From Gemmobacter aquaticus (GTDB lineage: Bacteria; Pseudomonadota; Alphaproteobacteria; Rhodobacterales; Rhodobacteraceae), in the NCBI RefSeq assembly GCF_007859075.1, contig NZ_VOAK01000001.1, forward strand, positions 33,627 through 97,626: a stretch of DNA of 64,000 nucleotides, in the 5' to 3' direction. The translations under genes and the position numbers were made by a program. Positions 20,259-29,994 of the stretch are shown piece after piece (the first letter of the stretch is position 1; each line of letters starts with the position of its first letter). The notes beneath the pieces are model-generated. The model saw only the letters and a program-made list of their open reading frames with translations. It searched no databases and was not told the DNA's origin.

Positions 20259-22447
20259 TGAAACTTGTCCGCCTGCTCCTTCTGGTCATTGTGACCGCTT
20301 GGCTTCCCGTGCTGCATGCTTCGCCCGCCGCGGCCGAGCCTGTGCTGGCGAAATACCTTGACCAGATGCAAGCCGCCGAACTGGTGCCAGGAGCCGAGGC
20401 CTTTGGTCCGATCCGCGCTGATGCGGCTGTGGCGCCGGTTCTCAAGGGCGGCGAGACGATCGGCTGGGCTTTTGTCACATCAGACTTTGTTGGGACAACC
20501 GGCTATTCGGGCAAACCCATCCACACCATGGTTGCCGTCGACGATGCGGCGAAGATCATCGGCGTGCAACTGGTCAAGCATTCCGAACCCATCGTCCTGA
20601 TCGGGATCCCGGATGCCAAGATCAAGGCGCTGGTCGGGGCCTATGTCGGGCTTGATCTCGTGGCCGAGGCGAAATCGGGTGGCGCCAGCCATGAGGTCGA
20701 TATCATCTCGGGTGCGACGGTCACTGTGATGGTGATTGACGACTCGATCGTGCGGTCAGGACTGAAGGTCGCCCGCGTGCTGGGTCTTGGCGGTCTTGCG
20801 CGCGAGGCCGCCAGCACTGGTCCTGCGTTCGAGATCAACACCGAGGCGAAAGCCCCATCGGACTGGATGACGATGGAGGGGGACGGCACGCTGCGCCGTC
20901 TGTCGCTGGATGTGGGGCAGGTAAACGCCGCCTTTGCCGCGATGGAAGACAAGCGCGCCGCCGAACGCGCCATGACTGAGGCACCGGAGACGACCTTTAT
21001 CGAGATGCAGACCGCGCTCGTCTCGGTCCCTGCGATCGGCAAGGCCCTGCTGGGCGAGCCAGAGTTCGCAAACCTGCAGGGCTGGTTGGCCGAGGGTGAT
21101 CAGGCGATCATGGTGGCAGGACGTGGGCTCTACAGCTTCAAGGGCTCGGGCTATGTGCGCGGCGGCATCTTCGACCGGATCGTGTTGATCCAGGACGATG
21201 TCTCGGTGCGCTTCCGCGACAAGATGCATCGCCGGCTTGTCAGCATCGCTGCCGATGGCACCCCGGATTTCACCGAGATGGATCTGTTCAAGATCCCCGC
21301 CGACACCGGCTTCGATCCCGCAAAGCCGTTCCGCCTGCAACTGCTTGTCCAGCGCGAGGTCGGGCCGATTGAAAAGGTCTTCACGACCTTTGATCTGGGC
21401 TACCAACTGCCGCCGCAGTACCTGCGCGCCGTCGCCCCGCCGCCCGCAGCCGAGCCTTCGGTGGCCGAGGCCGTTGCGGCGCAGGACGAAGGATCAGCAC
21501 AGGCCGAGTTGTGGAAGAAGATCTGGCTGGGATCGAAGGCCGAGATCGTCGTGCTAGGCGTCATGCTGGTGGTCCTGACGGTGGTGTTCTTCTTCCAGAG
21601 TTTTGCGACGCGCAATGCGCGCGCCTTTTTCTGGTTCCGCATGGCCTATCTGACGGTGACGCTGGTCTTTCTGGGCTGGTACGCCAATGCGCAGCTCTCC
21701 GTGGTCAACCTGATGGCGCTCTTCGGGGCGTTGGTGACGGGTTTCAGCTGGCAGGCGTTCCTGCTTGATCCGCTGACCTTCATCCTGTGGTTTGCGGTGG
21801 CCGCGGCGCTCTTGTTCTGGGGGCGAGGGGCCTACTGCGGATGGCTCTGCCCCTTTGGCGCGCTGCAGGAACTGACCAACCGCATGGCGCGTCGTCTGCA
21901 CGTGCCGCAGTGGACGTTGCCTTGGGGCCTTCATGAACGGCTCTGGCCCGTCAAATACATGATCTTCCTCGGTCTTTTCGGCGTCTCGTTGATGAGCGTG
22001 GAACAGGCCGAGCATCTGGCCGAAGTCGAGCCCTTCAAGACCGCGATCATCCTGAAGTTCGTGCGCGCCTGGCCCTTTGTGGCCTATGCGGCGGCGCTGC
22101 TGCTGGCAGGGCTGTTCGTCGAGCGGTTCTATTGTCGCTACCTGTGCCCGCTGGGTGCGGCGCTGGCGATCCCGGCCCGCATCCGCATGTTCGACTGGCT
22201 GAAGCGCTACAAGGAGTGCGGCAACCCCTGCCAGTCCTGCGCCAACCAGTGCCCGGTACAGGCCATCCACCCGACCGGTGAGATCAACCCCAATGAGTGT
22301 GTGAACTGCCTGCACTGCCAGGTGCTTTACCAGTCGAAAACCATCTGTCCCGTCGTCATCAAACGCCTGAAGCGGCGCGAGACGGTGGGCGCGGCCCCCG
22401 AGATTCTGGGCAAGCCCCCGACGGGGCACCCGAACGCAGCCCGATAA
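20255..22447 (+). CDS. nosR: NosR, membrane flavo-iron-sulfur protein for N2O reduction
   Basis: A 730-residue protein with a signal peptide, a periplasmic FMN domain with the flavinylation motif ISGATVT near residue 151, membrane helices carrying [13 protein letters not shown] and [13 protein letters not shown], and a C-terminal ferredoxin-like cluster ([13 protein letters not shown] and CVNCLHCQ). NosR is needed for nosZ transcription and for electron supply to, and CuZ maturation of, N2O reductase. The FMN is likely attached by NosX. The ATG at 20255 overlaps the nosC stop. Confidence 0.95.
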   Translation: MMKLVRLLLLVIVTAWLPVLHASPAAAEPVLAKYLDQMQAAELVPGAEAFGPIRADAAVAPVLKGGETIGWAFVTSDFVGTTGYSGKPIHTMVAVDDAAKIIGVQLVKHSEPIVLIGIPDAKIKALVGAYVGLDLVAEAKSGGASHEVDIISGATVTVMVIDDSIVRSGLKVARVLGLGGLAREAASTGPAFEINTEAKAPSDWMTMEGDGTLRRLSLDVGQVNAAFAAMEDKRAAERAMTEAPETTFIEMQTALVSVPAIGKALLGEPEFANLQGWLAEGDQAIMVAGRGLYSFKGSGYVRGGIFDRIVLIQDDVSVRFRDKMHRRLVSIAADGTPDFTEMDLFKIPADTGFDPAKPFRLQLLVQREVGPIEKVFTTFDLGYQLPPQYLRAVAPPPAAEPSVAEAVAAQDEGSAQAELWKKIWLGSKAEIVVLGVMLVVLTVVFFFQSFATRNARAFFWFRMAYLTVTLVFLGWYANAQLSVVNLMALFGALVTGFSWQAFLLDPLTFILWFAVAAALLFWGRGAYCGWLCPFGALQELTNRMARRLHVPQWTLPWGLHERLWPVKYMIFLGLFGVSLMSVEQAEHLAEVEPFKTAIILKFVRAWPFVAYAAALLLAGLFVERFYCRYLCPLGAALAIPARIRMFDWLKRYKECGNPCQSCANQCPVQAIHPTGEINPNECVNCLHCQVLYQSKTICPVVIKRLKRRETVGAAPEILGKPPTGHPNAAR

Positions 22448-22476
22448 ACAGTCTTCCACCTGAAAGGAGTTCCATC

Positions 22477-24420
22477 ATGGAAACCGAACACAAGACAGGG
22501 ATCAGTCGCCGCATGCTGCTTGGCGCCACAGCCGGAGGCGCGGCGCTCGCCGGCGCGACTGGTGGTCGTCTGGCGCTCGGAGGCGGTGCGCTTGGCCTTG
22601 CGACGGCCGCCGGCACCGGTGCGGCACTTGCCTCGACCGGCAGCTTCAACGTGGCGCCGGGGCAACTGGATGAATACTACGGCTTCTGGTCCTCGGGCCA
22701 GACCGGCGAGATGCGTATCCTCGGCATTCCCTCCATGCGCGAGCTGATGCGCGTTCCGGTTTTCAACCGCTGCTCGGCTACCGGCTGGGGTCAGACCAAT
22801 GAATCGATCCGCATCCACCAGCGGACGATGACCGAGAAGACGAAGAAGCTGCTGGAAGCGAACGGCAAGAAGATCCACGACAACGGCGACCTGCACCACG
22901 TCCATATGTCGATGACAGAGGGCAAGTACGACGGCCGCTACCTGTTCATGAACGACAAGGCCAATACCCGTGTGGCGCGCGTGCGTGCCGACGTGATGAA
23001 ATGCGACGCCATTCTGGAGATCCCGAACGCCAAGGGCATTCACGGCATGCGCCCGCAGAAATGGCCGCGGTCGAACTACGTCTTCTGCAACGGCGAGGAT
23101 GAAGCGCCGCTGGTGAACGACGGCAGCACCATGACCGACGTGAAGACCTATGTGAACGTCTTTACCGCCGTCGATGCCGACAAGTGGGACGTGGCGTGGC
23201 AGGTGCTGGTTTCGGGCAACCTCGACAACTGCGATGCCGACTATGAGGGCAAGTGGGCCTTCTCCACCTCGTACAACTCGGAAATGGGGATGAACCTGGC
23301 GGATATGACCGCCTCGGAGATGGACCATGTGGTCGTCTTCAACATCGCCGAAATCGAAAAGGCCATCGCCGATGGCAGGTTCGAAGAGGTGAACGGCGTC
23401 AAGGTGCTGGACGGCCGGAAAGAGGCCAAGAGCCAGTTCACCCGCTATATCCCGATCGCGAACAACCCGCACGGCTGCAATATGGCGCCGGACAAGAAGC
23501 ACCTCTGCATCGGGGGCAAGCTTTCGCCCACGGTCACCGTGATCGACGTGACCAAACTTGATCCGCTGTTCACCGACAATGCCGATCCGCGCAGCGCCGT
23601 GGTGGCCGAGCCGGAACTGGGCCTTGGCCCGCTGCACAACGCCTTTGACGGCAAGGGCAATGTCTATACCTCGCTCTTCCTCGACAGCCAGGTGGTGAAG
23701 TGGAATATCGAAAAGGCCATTCAGGCCTTCAACGGTGAAAAGGTCGATCCGATCCTCGACAAGGTCGATGTGCAGTATCAGCCTGGTCACTTGAAGACCT
23801 CGATGGGTGAGACGCTGGATGCCGATGGCAAGTATCTGGTCTGCCTTTGCAAATTCTCGAAAGACCGATTCCTGAACGTGGGCCCGCTGAAGCCGGAGAA
23901 CGATCAGCTGATCGACATTTCGGGCGACAAGATGGTGGTCATCCACGACGGTCCAACCTTTGCCGAGCCGCATGACGCCATCGCCGTCCACGCCAGCAAG
24001 ATGACCGGCATCAAGTCGGTCTGGGACCGTCAGGACGCGATGTGGGCTGAAACCCGCAAGCAGGCCGAGGCCGATGGCGTAAACCTGGATGACTATCAGG
24101 ACACCGTGATCCGTGACGGCAACAAGGTGCGCGTCTACATGTCGAGCCAAGCGCCGCAGTTCGCGCTGGAGGAGTTCACGGTCAAGGAAGGTGACGAGGT
24201 CACGGTTATCATCACCAACCTCGACGACATTGACGACCTGACCCATGGCTTCACCATGGGCAACCATGGCGTCGCGATGGAGATCGGGCCGCAGCAAACC
24301 TCGTCTGTGACCTTCGTCGCCGGATCGGCAGGGGTCTACTGGTTCTACTGCCAGTGGTTCTGCCATGCCCTGCACATGGAGATGCGCGGACGGATGTTCG
24401 TGGAACCGAAAGGCGCCTGA
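22477..24420 (+). CDS. nosZ: Nitrous oxide reductase NosZ (Tat-exported, clade I type)
   Basis: A 647-residue periplasmic multicopper enzyme that reduces N2O to N2. The N-terminus has a twin-arginine signal ([13 protein letters not shown]), typical of clade I NosZ. The seven-bladed propeller carries the CuZ histidines, including DLHHVHMSM. The C-terminal cupredoxin domain holds the CuA site with C625, C629, H633 and M636 in [12 protein letters not shown]. The ATG at 22477 has AAAGGAG upstream; the 60 extra residues of the longer frame lie in nosR and are rejected. Confidence 0.97.
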   Translation: METEHKTGISRRMLLGATAGGAALAGATGGRLALGGGALGLATAAGTGAALASTGSFNVAPGQLDEYYGFWSSGQTGEMRILGIPSMRELMRVPVFNRCSATGWGQTNESIRIHQRTMTEKTKKLLEANGKKIHDNGDLHHVHMSMTEGKYDGRYLFMNDKANTRVARVRADVMKCDAILEIPNAKGIHGMRPQKWPRSNYVFCNGEDEAPLVNDGSTMTDVKTYVNVFTAVDADKWDVAWQVLVSGNLDNCDADYEGKWAFSTSYNSEMGMNLADMTASEMDHVVVFNIAEIEKAIADGRFEEVNGVKVLDGRKEAKSQFTRYIPIANNPHGCNMAPDKKHLCIGGKLSPTVTVIDVTKLDPLFTDNADPRSAVVAEPELGLGPLHNAFDGKGNVYTSLFLDSQVVKWNIEKAIQAFNGEKVDPILDKVDVQYQPGHLKTSMGETLDADGKYLVCLCKFSKDRFLNVGPLKPENDQLIDISGDKMVVIHDGPTFAEPHDAIAVHASKMTGIKSVWDRQDAMWAETRKQAEADGVNLDDYQDTVIRDGNKVRVYMSSQAPQFALEEFTVKEGDEVTVIITNLDDIDDLTHGFTMGNHGVAMEIGPQQTSSVTFVAGSAGVYWFYCQWFCHALHMEMRGRMFVEPKGA

Positions 24421-24422
24421 CC

Positions 24423-25751
24423 ATGAAGCGGCTTGCCCTTGCCCTTGCACTGCTTGTCGCCCCGATGGCGGGGGCGGCGGAGCGGCATGTCCCGCCGGGG
24501 CAGGGCAGCCTTGCCAGCGCCATCGCCGGGGCTGCTCCCGGCGATGTGCTTGTGCTGACCGACGGGGCCTACACGGGCCCCGTCACGATCGACCGGCCGC
24601 TGACGGTGCGGGGCGCGCGCGGCGCCGTCGTGGACGGGCAGGGGCACGGCTCGGTCATCACCATCACTTCGCCCGATGTGACGCTTCAGGGCTTTGCCGT
24701 CACCGGATCGGGGGCGATGAACCAGCAGCTTGACGCGGGCGTGAAGATCCTCAAGGGCGCCGACCGCGCAGTGATCGAGAACCTGCTGCTGCAGGACAAC
24801 ATGCACGGCATCGACGTGCATGGCGGTCGCGACGTGCGGGTGGCGAACAACGAAATCATCGGCCGTCAGAACGCCCGCATGAACGAGCGTGGCAACGGGA
24901 TCTACATCTGGAACAGCCCCGGCACGGTGGTCGAGGGCAATTCGGTTCGATATGGGCGTGATGGGATCTTTTCCAACACGTCGCGCAAGGGCACCTATCG
25001 CAACAACCTGTTCCGCGACCTGCGTTTTGCCGTGCACTACATGTACACGCACGACTCCGAGGTCTCGGGCAACATCAGCATCGGCAACCATCTGGGCTTT
25101 GCCATCATGTTCTCGGATCGCGTGCAGGTTCTGAACAACCTTTCGCTCGGTGACCGCGAGCACGGGCTGATGCTGAACTATGCCAACAGTGCCGATGTGT
25201 CAGGCAATCTCGTGCGTGGTGGTGCGAAGAAGTGCCTGTTCATCTACAACGCACACAAGAACCTGATCTACGACAACCGCTTTCAGGACTGCGGGATCGG
25301 GGTGCATTTCACCGCGGGGTCCGAACGCAACGTGCTGACCGGAAATGCCTTCCTGTCGAACCGCGAGCAGGTGAAATACGTCGGCACCCGCCATGTCGAA
25401 TGGAGTTTCGAAGGGCGCGGCAACTTCTGGTCCGACCATCCGGCATTTGATCTGAATGGCGACGGTATTGCCGATGGGGTCTTTCGCCCCAATGACCTGA
25501 TGGACCACATCCTGTGGTCGCAACCCGCCGCCGCCCTTTTGACCGGCGCCCCGGCGGTGCAACTGATCCGCTGGTCGCAGGCCAGCTTCCCCGCGACACT
25601 CCCTGGCGGCGTAACGGACAGTTACCCGCTGATTGCCCCGCTCGATATTCCCGTACCGGCCGAGATCCTCGCTTATGAGGCCGAGGCGGCAGGGCGTTGG
25701 GCGAAAGGTGATTACAATGACATCGACCCTGAAAATCTCGTCACTCACTAA
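24423..25751 (+). CDS. nosD: NosD, periplasmic copper-maturation protein
   Basis: A 442-residue secreted right-handed beta-helix protein (carbohydrate-binding/sugar hydrolase-like repeats such as NEIIGRQNARMNERGNGIYI). The N-terminal signal is MKRLALALALLVAPMAGA. NosD works with the NosFY transporter to build the CuZ centre of NosZ, probably supplying sulfide. It begins 2 bp after nosZ and overlaps nosF by 35 bp. Confidence 0.93.
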   Translation: MKRLALALALLVAPMAGAAERHVPPGQGSLASAIAGAAPGDVLVLTDGAYTGPVTIDRPLTVRGARGAVVDGQGHGSVITITSPDVTLQGFAVTGSGAMNQQLDAGVKILKGADRAVIENLLLQDNMHGIDVHGGRDVRVANNEIIGRQNARMNERGNGIYIWNSPGTVVEGNSVRYGRDGIFSNTSRKGTYRNNLFRDLRFAVHYMYTHDSEVSGNISIGNHLGFAIMFSDRVQVLNNLSLGDREHGLMLNYANSADVSGNLVRGGAKKCLFIYNAHKNLIYDNRFQDCGIGVHFTAGSERNVLTGNAFLSNREQVKYVGTRHVEWSFEGRGNFWSDHPAFDLNGDGIADGVFRPNDLMDHILWSQPAAALLTGAPAVQLIRWSQASFPATLPGGVTDSYPLIAPLDIPVPAEILAYEAEAAGRWAKGDYNDIDPENLVTH

Positions 25752-26616
25752 GCGCTTCGACGGCGTCGCCGCCCTGACCGACGTGTCGCTGACGGTGGCG
25801 CCGGGGCAGCGCGTGGCCCTGCTGGGGCATAATGGTGCCGGCAAGTCGACGATGATGAAGATCATCCTCGGGCTGATCCCCGCCACCTCGGGCAAGGTTG
25901 AGGTGCTGGGCGCGGCGCCGGGTTCCGCCGGTGCGCGCGCAGGCGTGGCCTATCTGCCGGAAAACGCAGCCTTCCATCCCGCGCTGACGGGCGAAGAGCA
26001 GTTGCGCCACTACCTTCGCCTGCGCGGCGAAAGCCCGTCGCAGGCGCTGTCGCTGCTGGGTCGCGTGGGTCTTGGCCATGCGGCGCGGCGGCGCATAGGT
26101 ACCTATTCCAAGGGGATGCGCCAGCGCGTGGGCCTTGCGCAGGCGCTGATCGGGCATCCGAAATTGTTGGTCCTGGATGAACCGACGAGCGGGCTTGATC
26201 CGGTGTCGAGGCGCGACTTCTACGCGCTTCTTGACGGGCTTGCAGCCGAGGGGGCGTCGATCCTTCTGTCGTCACATGCCCTGACCGAGGTCGAGGCGCG
26301 CACCGACCGTATCCTGATCCTGGCGCGCGGTCGTCTGGTGGCAGAGGGCACGCTGGCGGATCTGCGCCGCGTGGCCGCCCTGCCGGTTGCGATGACGGTC
26401 ACGGCACGAAACGGCTACGCCAATACGCTGGCCGAGGCCTTGCCTGGCGCCCGGATCGATGCCGCAGGCCTGCTGCACCTGACCTGCGCACAGGAAAGCA
26501 AGCTCTCGATGCTGGCCCGCATTGCCGATTTCGGGACGAAGGTGGCGGATATCGATGTGGTCCCGCCCAGTCTTGAAGACATCTACAGCCACTTCAGCCA
26601 GAGAGAGGGGCAATGA
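25717..26616 (+). CDS. nosF: NosF, ABC transporter ATPase
   Basis: A 299-residue ABC ATPase with Walker A GHNGAGKST, signature YSKGMRQR and Walker B LLVLDEPTSGLD. It energizes NosY for CuZ assembly with NosD. The ATG at 25717 has AAAGGTG upstream and lies inside the nosD 3' end. ATGA overlap with nosY. Confidence 0.94.
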   Translation: MTSTLKISSLTKRFDGVAALTDVSLTVAPGQRVALLGHNGAGKSTMMKIILGLIPATSGKVEVLGAAPGSAGARAGVAYLPENAAFHPALTGEEQLRHYLRLRGESPSQALSLLGRVGLGHAARRRIGTYSKGMRQRVGLAQALIGHPKLLVLDEPTSGLDPVSRRDFYALLDGLAAEGASILLSSHALTEVEARTDRILILARGRLVAEGTLADLRRVAALPVAMTVTARNGYANTLAEALPGARIDAAGLLHLTCAQESKLSMLARIADFGTKVADIDVVPPSLEDIYSHFSQREGQ

Positions 26617-27437
26617 TGCATCGTATCCTTGCGACCGCGGGAACCGAATTCCGTATTGCGCTGCGCAATCGTTGGGTTGCCATCGCCATCGTGCTGATGA
26701 CGCTGTTCGCGCTGGTGCTTTCCGCCGCAGGCTCGGCGCCTACGGGCGGGCTGGGCGTTGACCGACTGTCGGTTACCGTCGCCTCGCTGACCTCGCTTGC
26801 CGTCTATCTGGTGCCGCTTCTGGCCCTGCTGATGAGCTTTGATGCCATCGCAGGAGAGGTCGAGCGCGGTACGCTGCCCCTGCTGCTGACCTATCCGGTC
26901 GCGCGGGTCGAGATCGTTCTGGGCAAGCTCGCGGCCCATGTCGCGATCCTCGCGTTGGCTGTGGGAGTAGGCTACGGTATCGCGGCGGCGGCGGCGCTGG
27001 CGGTCGATCCCGATGCGATGGCAGGGCTGCCGGCGTTGTGGCGTCTGGGCTGGACCTCGGTCCTGCTGGGGGCGACCTTCCTCGGCGCAGGCTATGCACT
27101 TTCGGCGCTGGCAAGGCGGCCATCGGGTGCGGCGGGGCTGGCGATCGGGCTATGGCTTGGGCTGGTGGTGCTCTATGATCTCGGGCTGCTGGCGGCGGTC
27201 GTCGCCGATGATGGCGGCTGGTTCACCACAGATCTGTTCCCGGTCGCGCTGCTTGCCAATCCGGCCGATGCGTTCCGCCTGTTCAACCTTTCGGCATCCG
27301 ACGCGACGGCGGCGGCTTCGGGCGTTGGTGGCGCCGCTGCGGCGATCCCGCTGTGGCAATCGGCGCTGTCGGTGGCGCTCTGGCCACTGGTCGCGCTGGC
27401 CCTTGCCACGAGCGCTTTCCGCAAGGTGACGCCATGA
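26613..27437 (+). CDS. nosY: NosY, ABC transporter permease
   Basis: A 274-residue membrane protein with about six helices and the ABC-2 permease features, including the conserved SFDAIAGEVERGTLPLLLTYPV block after helix 2. It forms the membrane part of the NosDFY system. Overlaps nosF and nosL by ATGA. Confidence 0.93.
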   Translation: MMHRILATAGTEFRIALRNRWVAIAIVLMTLFALVLSAAGSAPTGGLGVDRLSVTVASLTSLAVYLVPLLALLMSFDAIAGEVERGTLPLLLTYPVARVEIVLGKLAAHVAILALAVGVGYGIAAAAALAVDPDAMAGLPALWRLGWTSVLLGATFLGAGYALSALARRPSGAAGLAIGLWLGLVVLYDLGLLAAVVADDGGWFTTDLFPVALLANPADAFRLFNLSASDATAAASGVGGAAAAIPLWQSALSVALWPLVALALATSAFRKVTP

Positions 27438-28006
27438 AGCGCGCGCTGATCCTGATGCTGATGCTCGTCGCATGCCGTGAAGAGGTCGCCCAGGCGGTCG
27501 ATCCGGTCAGGTTGACCGACGAGGCGATCGGGCACTATTGCCAGATGAACCTGACCGAACATCCCGGCCCCAAGGCGCAGGTGCATCTTGATGGTTTGCC
27601 CGGTGCGCCTCTGTTCTTCAGCCAGGTACGCGACGCCATCGCCTATTCGCGCCTGCCCGAGCAAAGTCACACCATTCTTGCCATATGGGTCAATGACATG
27701 GGTGCGGCGGGCGCGACATGGGAGGAGCCGGGCGCGGCAAACTGGATCGACGCGCGGACTGCGTACTATGTCGTGGGGTCGACGCGCGAAGGTGGCATGG
27801 GCGCGCCCGAATTGGTCCCGTTTTCGGATGCCTCGTTCGCCCGGGCCTTCGCCGATCAGCACGGCGGCGCCGTGATGGATCTGTCCAAGGTGCCGGATTC
27901 TGCGGTGATCGCACCGGTTGCGGATGTCGATCCGGCGGGGGATTCCACGGATGACGACGATTTCAAAGGCCGCCTGCGCGCCTTGTCGCAGCGAAACGAG
28001 GGGTAA
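27434..28006 (+). CDS. nosL: NosL, outer- or inner-membrane-anchored copper chaperone lipoprotein
   Basis: A 190-residue lipoprotein. The short signal MKRALILMLMLVAC ends in a lipobox with Cys15. The conserved NosL block EAIGHYCQMNLTEHPGPKAQVHL contains the Cys and Met residues proposed to bind Cu(I). It delivers copper to apo-NosZ. The acidic C-terminal tail (DSTDDDDFKGRL) is typical of the family. It overlaps nosY and ends 4 bp before nosX. Confidence 0.9.
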   Translation: MKRALILMLMLVACREEVAQAVDPVRLTDEAIGHYCQMNLTEHPGPKAQVHLDGLPGAPLFFSQVRDAIAYSRLPEQSHTILAIWVNDMGAAGATWEEPGAANWIDARTAYYVVGSTREGGMGAPELVPFSDASFARAFADQHGGAVMDLSKVPDSAVIAPVADVDPAGDSTDDDDFKGRLRALSQRNEG

Positions 28007-28010
28007 GACC

Positions 28011-28916
28011 ATGTTGAACCGGCGCAGATTTCTGACCATCTCGGCGGCGGCAGTGGCCTTGCCGCGACGAGCCGCCGCTTCACCTCATGTATGGACCGGC
28101 GCGGCCATGGGTGCACGCGCGACGATCCGGATCACCCATCCTGACGCCGTGGCGATCACGACACGCGCGGCGACCGAGATTGATCGGCTGGAAGGCGTGT
28201 TCAGCCTTTATCGCCCCGACAGCGCGCTAGCCCGGCTCAATGCCGCCGGTCGGCTGGATGCGCCGCCGTTCGAACTGCTCGAATGCCTGACGCTGGCCGG
28301 GTCGGTCCATGTGGCGAGTGGCGGGTTGTTCGATCCGACTGTGCAACGCCTGTGGGAAACCTGGGCTGAGGCTGCGATCGCCGGCCGCCGTCCCACGCAA
28401 TCCGAGATCGAAGCCGCGCTTGCCCTGACCGGTTGGAGCCGCGTTCGCGTCGATACCGGTGCGGTCGTGATTGAGCCCGGAATGGCGCTGACGCTGAACG
28501 GCATCGCACAAGGCTATGTGGCAGATCGTGTCGCGGCCCTGCTGGAGGCCGAGGGGTTGTTCGACGTCCTGATCGATACAGGAGAGCTTCGCGCCTTGGG
28601 CGGCAGGCCCGGTGGTGGCGTCTGGCCCGTCAGGCTGGCGCAAGGCGGCGAGGTCGGGTTGCAGGGGCGGGCACTGGCCACCTCGGCCCCGCTGGGGACG
28701 ACCTTCGACCCCGAGGGGCGGTGCGGCCATATCCTCGATCCTCGCACGGGTCAGCCGGAACCCTCGGCTTGGCGCGCCGTTTCAGTCACCGCGCCACAGG
28801 CCGCACTGGCCGATGCGCTGTCAACCGCCCTTTGCCTGACGAAAGTCAAGGCCGAGGCAGACGCCGTCTGCGACCACTTTGCCGATGTGACGATCGAATC
28901 CCTTCTGCCTGCATGA
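28011..28916 (+). CDS. nosX: NosX, ApbE-family FAD:protein FMN transferase
   Basis: A 301-residue periplasmic protein with a Tat signal (LNRRRFLTISAAAVAL) and the ApbE blocks DRLEGVFSLYRPDSALARLN, LTLNGIAQGYVADR and VSVTAPQAALADALSTALC. It probably attaches FMN to NosR and may also serve NirI, in parallel with NirX. It closes the nosCRZDFYLX order of Paracoccus. Confidence 0.92.
   Translation: MLNRRRFLTISAAAVALPRRAAASPHVWTGAAMGARATIRITHPDAVAITTRAATEIDRLEGVFSLYRPDSALARLNAAGRLDAPPFELLECLTLAGSVHVASGGLFDPTVQRLWETWAEAAIAGRRPTQSEIEAALALTGWSRVRVDTGAVVIEPGMALTLNGIAQGYVADRVAALLEAEGLFDVLIDTGELRALGGRPGGGVWPVRLAQGGEVGLQGRALATSAPLGTTFDPEGRCGHILDPRTGQPEPSAWRAVSVTAPQAALADALSTALCLTKVKAEADAVCDHFADVTIESLLPA
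28836..28849 (+). promoter_or_regulatory. Weak FNR/NNR-like box inside nosX, upstream of the cytochrome c gene
   Basis: CTGAC-GAAA-GTCAA, one mismatch from TTGAC-N4-GTCAA, 78 bp before the cytochrome start at 28928. It lies in coding sequence, so chance occurrence is possible. Confidence 0.3.
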
Positions 28917-28927
28917 AAGGACATGCC

Positions 28928-29332
28928 ATGCTGTTGCGCACTGCCATCCTCATTTCCATGTGTCTGGCGGTTCCCGCCTATGCCGGCGACGCCGCCAAAG
29001 GCGAGGCCGACTTCAAGAAGTGCAAGGCCTGCCACTCGATCATCGGGGCAGACGGCACGGATATCCAGAAAGGCGGCAAGACCGGCCCGAACCTCTTCGG
29101 CATCGTTGGCAAGCCCGTCGCCTCGTCGCCCGATTTCAAATATGGTGAGGGGATCCTTGAGGCCAAGGAAAAAGGTGTCGTCTGGAATGAGGCGCTGGTC
29201 GCCGAATATGTCGCTGACCCCGGCGCTTTCCTGAAGAAGGTGACGGGCGACGACAAGGCCAAGACCAAGATGACCTTCAAGCTGACCAAGGGTGGCGAGG
29301 ATATGGCCGCTTATCTGGCGACGCTGAAATGA
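28928..29332 (+). CDS. Periplasmic cytochrome c550/c2-like electron carrier
   Basis: A 134-residue class I cytochrome c with a signal peptide (residues 1 to about 19, ending VPAYA), heme site CKACH, the c550-type block GTDIQKGGKTGPNLFG, FKYGEGILEAKEKG, and Met ligand in KTKMTFKL. It closely resembles Paracoccus cytochrome c550 (cycA product), the donor to NirS, NorC and NosZ. The ATG at 28928 follows AAAGGA by 6 bp; an ATG at 28913 is less likely. It is 11 bp after nosX and so may be part of the nos transcript. Confidence 0.88.
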   Translation: MLLRTAILISMCLAVPAYAGDAAKGEADFKKCKACHSIIGADGTDIQKGGKTGPNLFGIVGKPVASSPDFKYGEGILEAKEKGVVWNEALVAEYVADPGAFLKKVTGDDKAKTKMTFKLTKGGEDMAAYLATLK

Positions 29333-29341
29333 TGCGGAATT

Positions 29342-29376
29342 GCAGTGCCGGGGCGGGGCGACACGCCCGGCACTGC
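29342..29376. terminator. Hairpin between the cytochrome c gene and the convergent tetR gene
   Basis: A perfect 11-bp stem (GCAGTGCCGGG with CCCGGCACTGC) and a 13-nt loop, filling the 47-bp gap between convergent genes. There is no strong T run on either side. It probably ends the nos/cyt c transcript and the opposing operon. Confidence 0.7.
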
Positions 29377-29379
29377 GGT

Positions 29380-29994
29380 TCAACCTTGCCTGCGGTGTAG
29401 GGACATCAGCTGCGCCACCTGCGCCTTGAACCCTTCGGTCGCCGCCGCATCCCCGGCGAGATGTCTTTGCAAGTGATATCGAAACATGGCGTCCAGCTGC
29501 AGATAGAACGTCATCGCTTGCTCATGTGGCAGCCCGAGGCGCCCAAACAGACGTCGGACAAATTCGACCATATCGGCCTCGATCTCGGCCACAACCGCCT
29601 CGAACCTGCGCTCGAACATCGCCTGTGTGCGGATGTCGTACCACAGGCGATGCGCGTGCGCGTCCCGCCCGATCGCTTGCGCGAGCCGCTCGATCAGTGC
29701 GGCGAGGGCTGCGCCATCGGGCATCTCTGCGTCAAGAATATCACCTATCTCGGCAAGAAAGCCTGCCTTGTAGCGGCGCAGACAGAAATCCATCAGCGCG
29801 GCCTTGTCGGCGAAATGATAATGCAGTGTTCCAACGGCGACACCACATTGGGCTGCAATGTCGCGCAGGCTGGTCTGGGCATAGCCCAACTGCTTCAAGA
29901 CCTCGATTGCCGCATCAGCGATATCGTCCTTGCGGGCGCGGCGGCGGTCGACCTTTTGCAGACCGTCGGAATGTTTGGGCAGGGCGTGCGTCAT
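29380..29994 (-). CDS. TetR-family regulator of the alcohol/aldehyde operon
   Basis: A 204-residue TetR-type regulator. The helix-turn-helix is TSLRDIAAQCGVAVGTLHYHFADK at about residues 35-58; the C-terminal ligand domain is unassigned. The ATG at 29994 overlaps the aldehyde dehydrogenase stop as ATGA, making it the third gene of the operon that starts with the GMC oxidoreductase. It likely represses that operon, perhaps via the dyad at 33421-33434. Confidence 0.85.
   Translation of the reverse strand: MTHALPKHSDGLQKVDRRRARKDDIADAAIEVLKQLGYAQTSLRDIAAQCGVAVGTLHYHFADKAALMDFCLRRYKAGFLAEIGDILDAEMPDGAALAALIERLAQAIGRDAHAHRLWYDIRTQAMFERRFEAVVAEIEADMVEFVRRLFGRLGLPHEQAMTFYLQLDAMFRYHLQRHLAGDAAATEGFKAQVAQLMSLHRRQG

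Noticed and set aside
22327..24450. A 707-codon minus-strand frame opposite nosZ
   Set aside because: Shadow of nosZ: the translation is His/Val/Gly-rich without any motif, and the plus-strand gene has full CuA and CuZ ligands.
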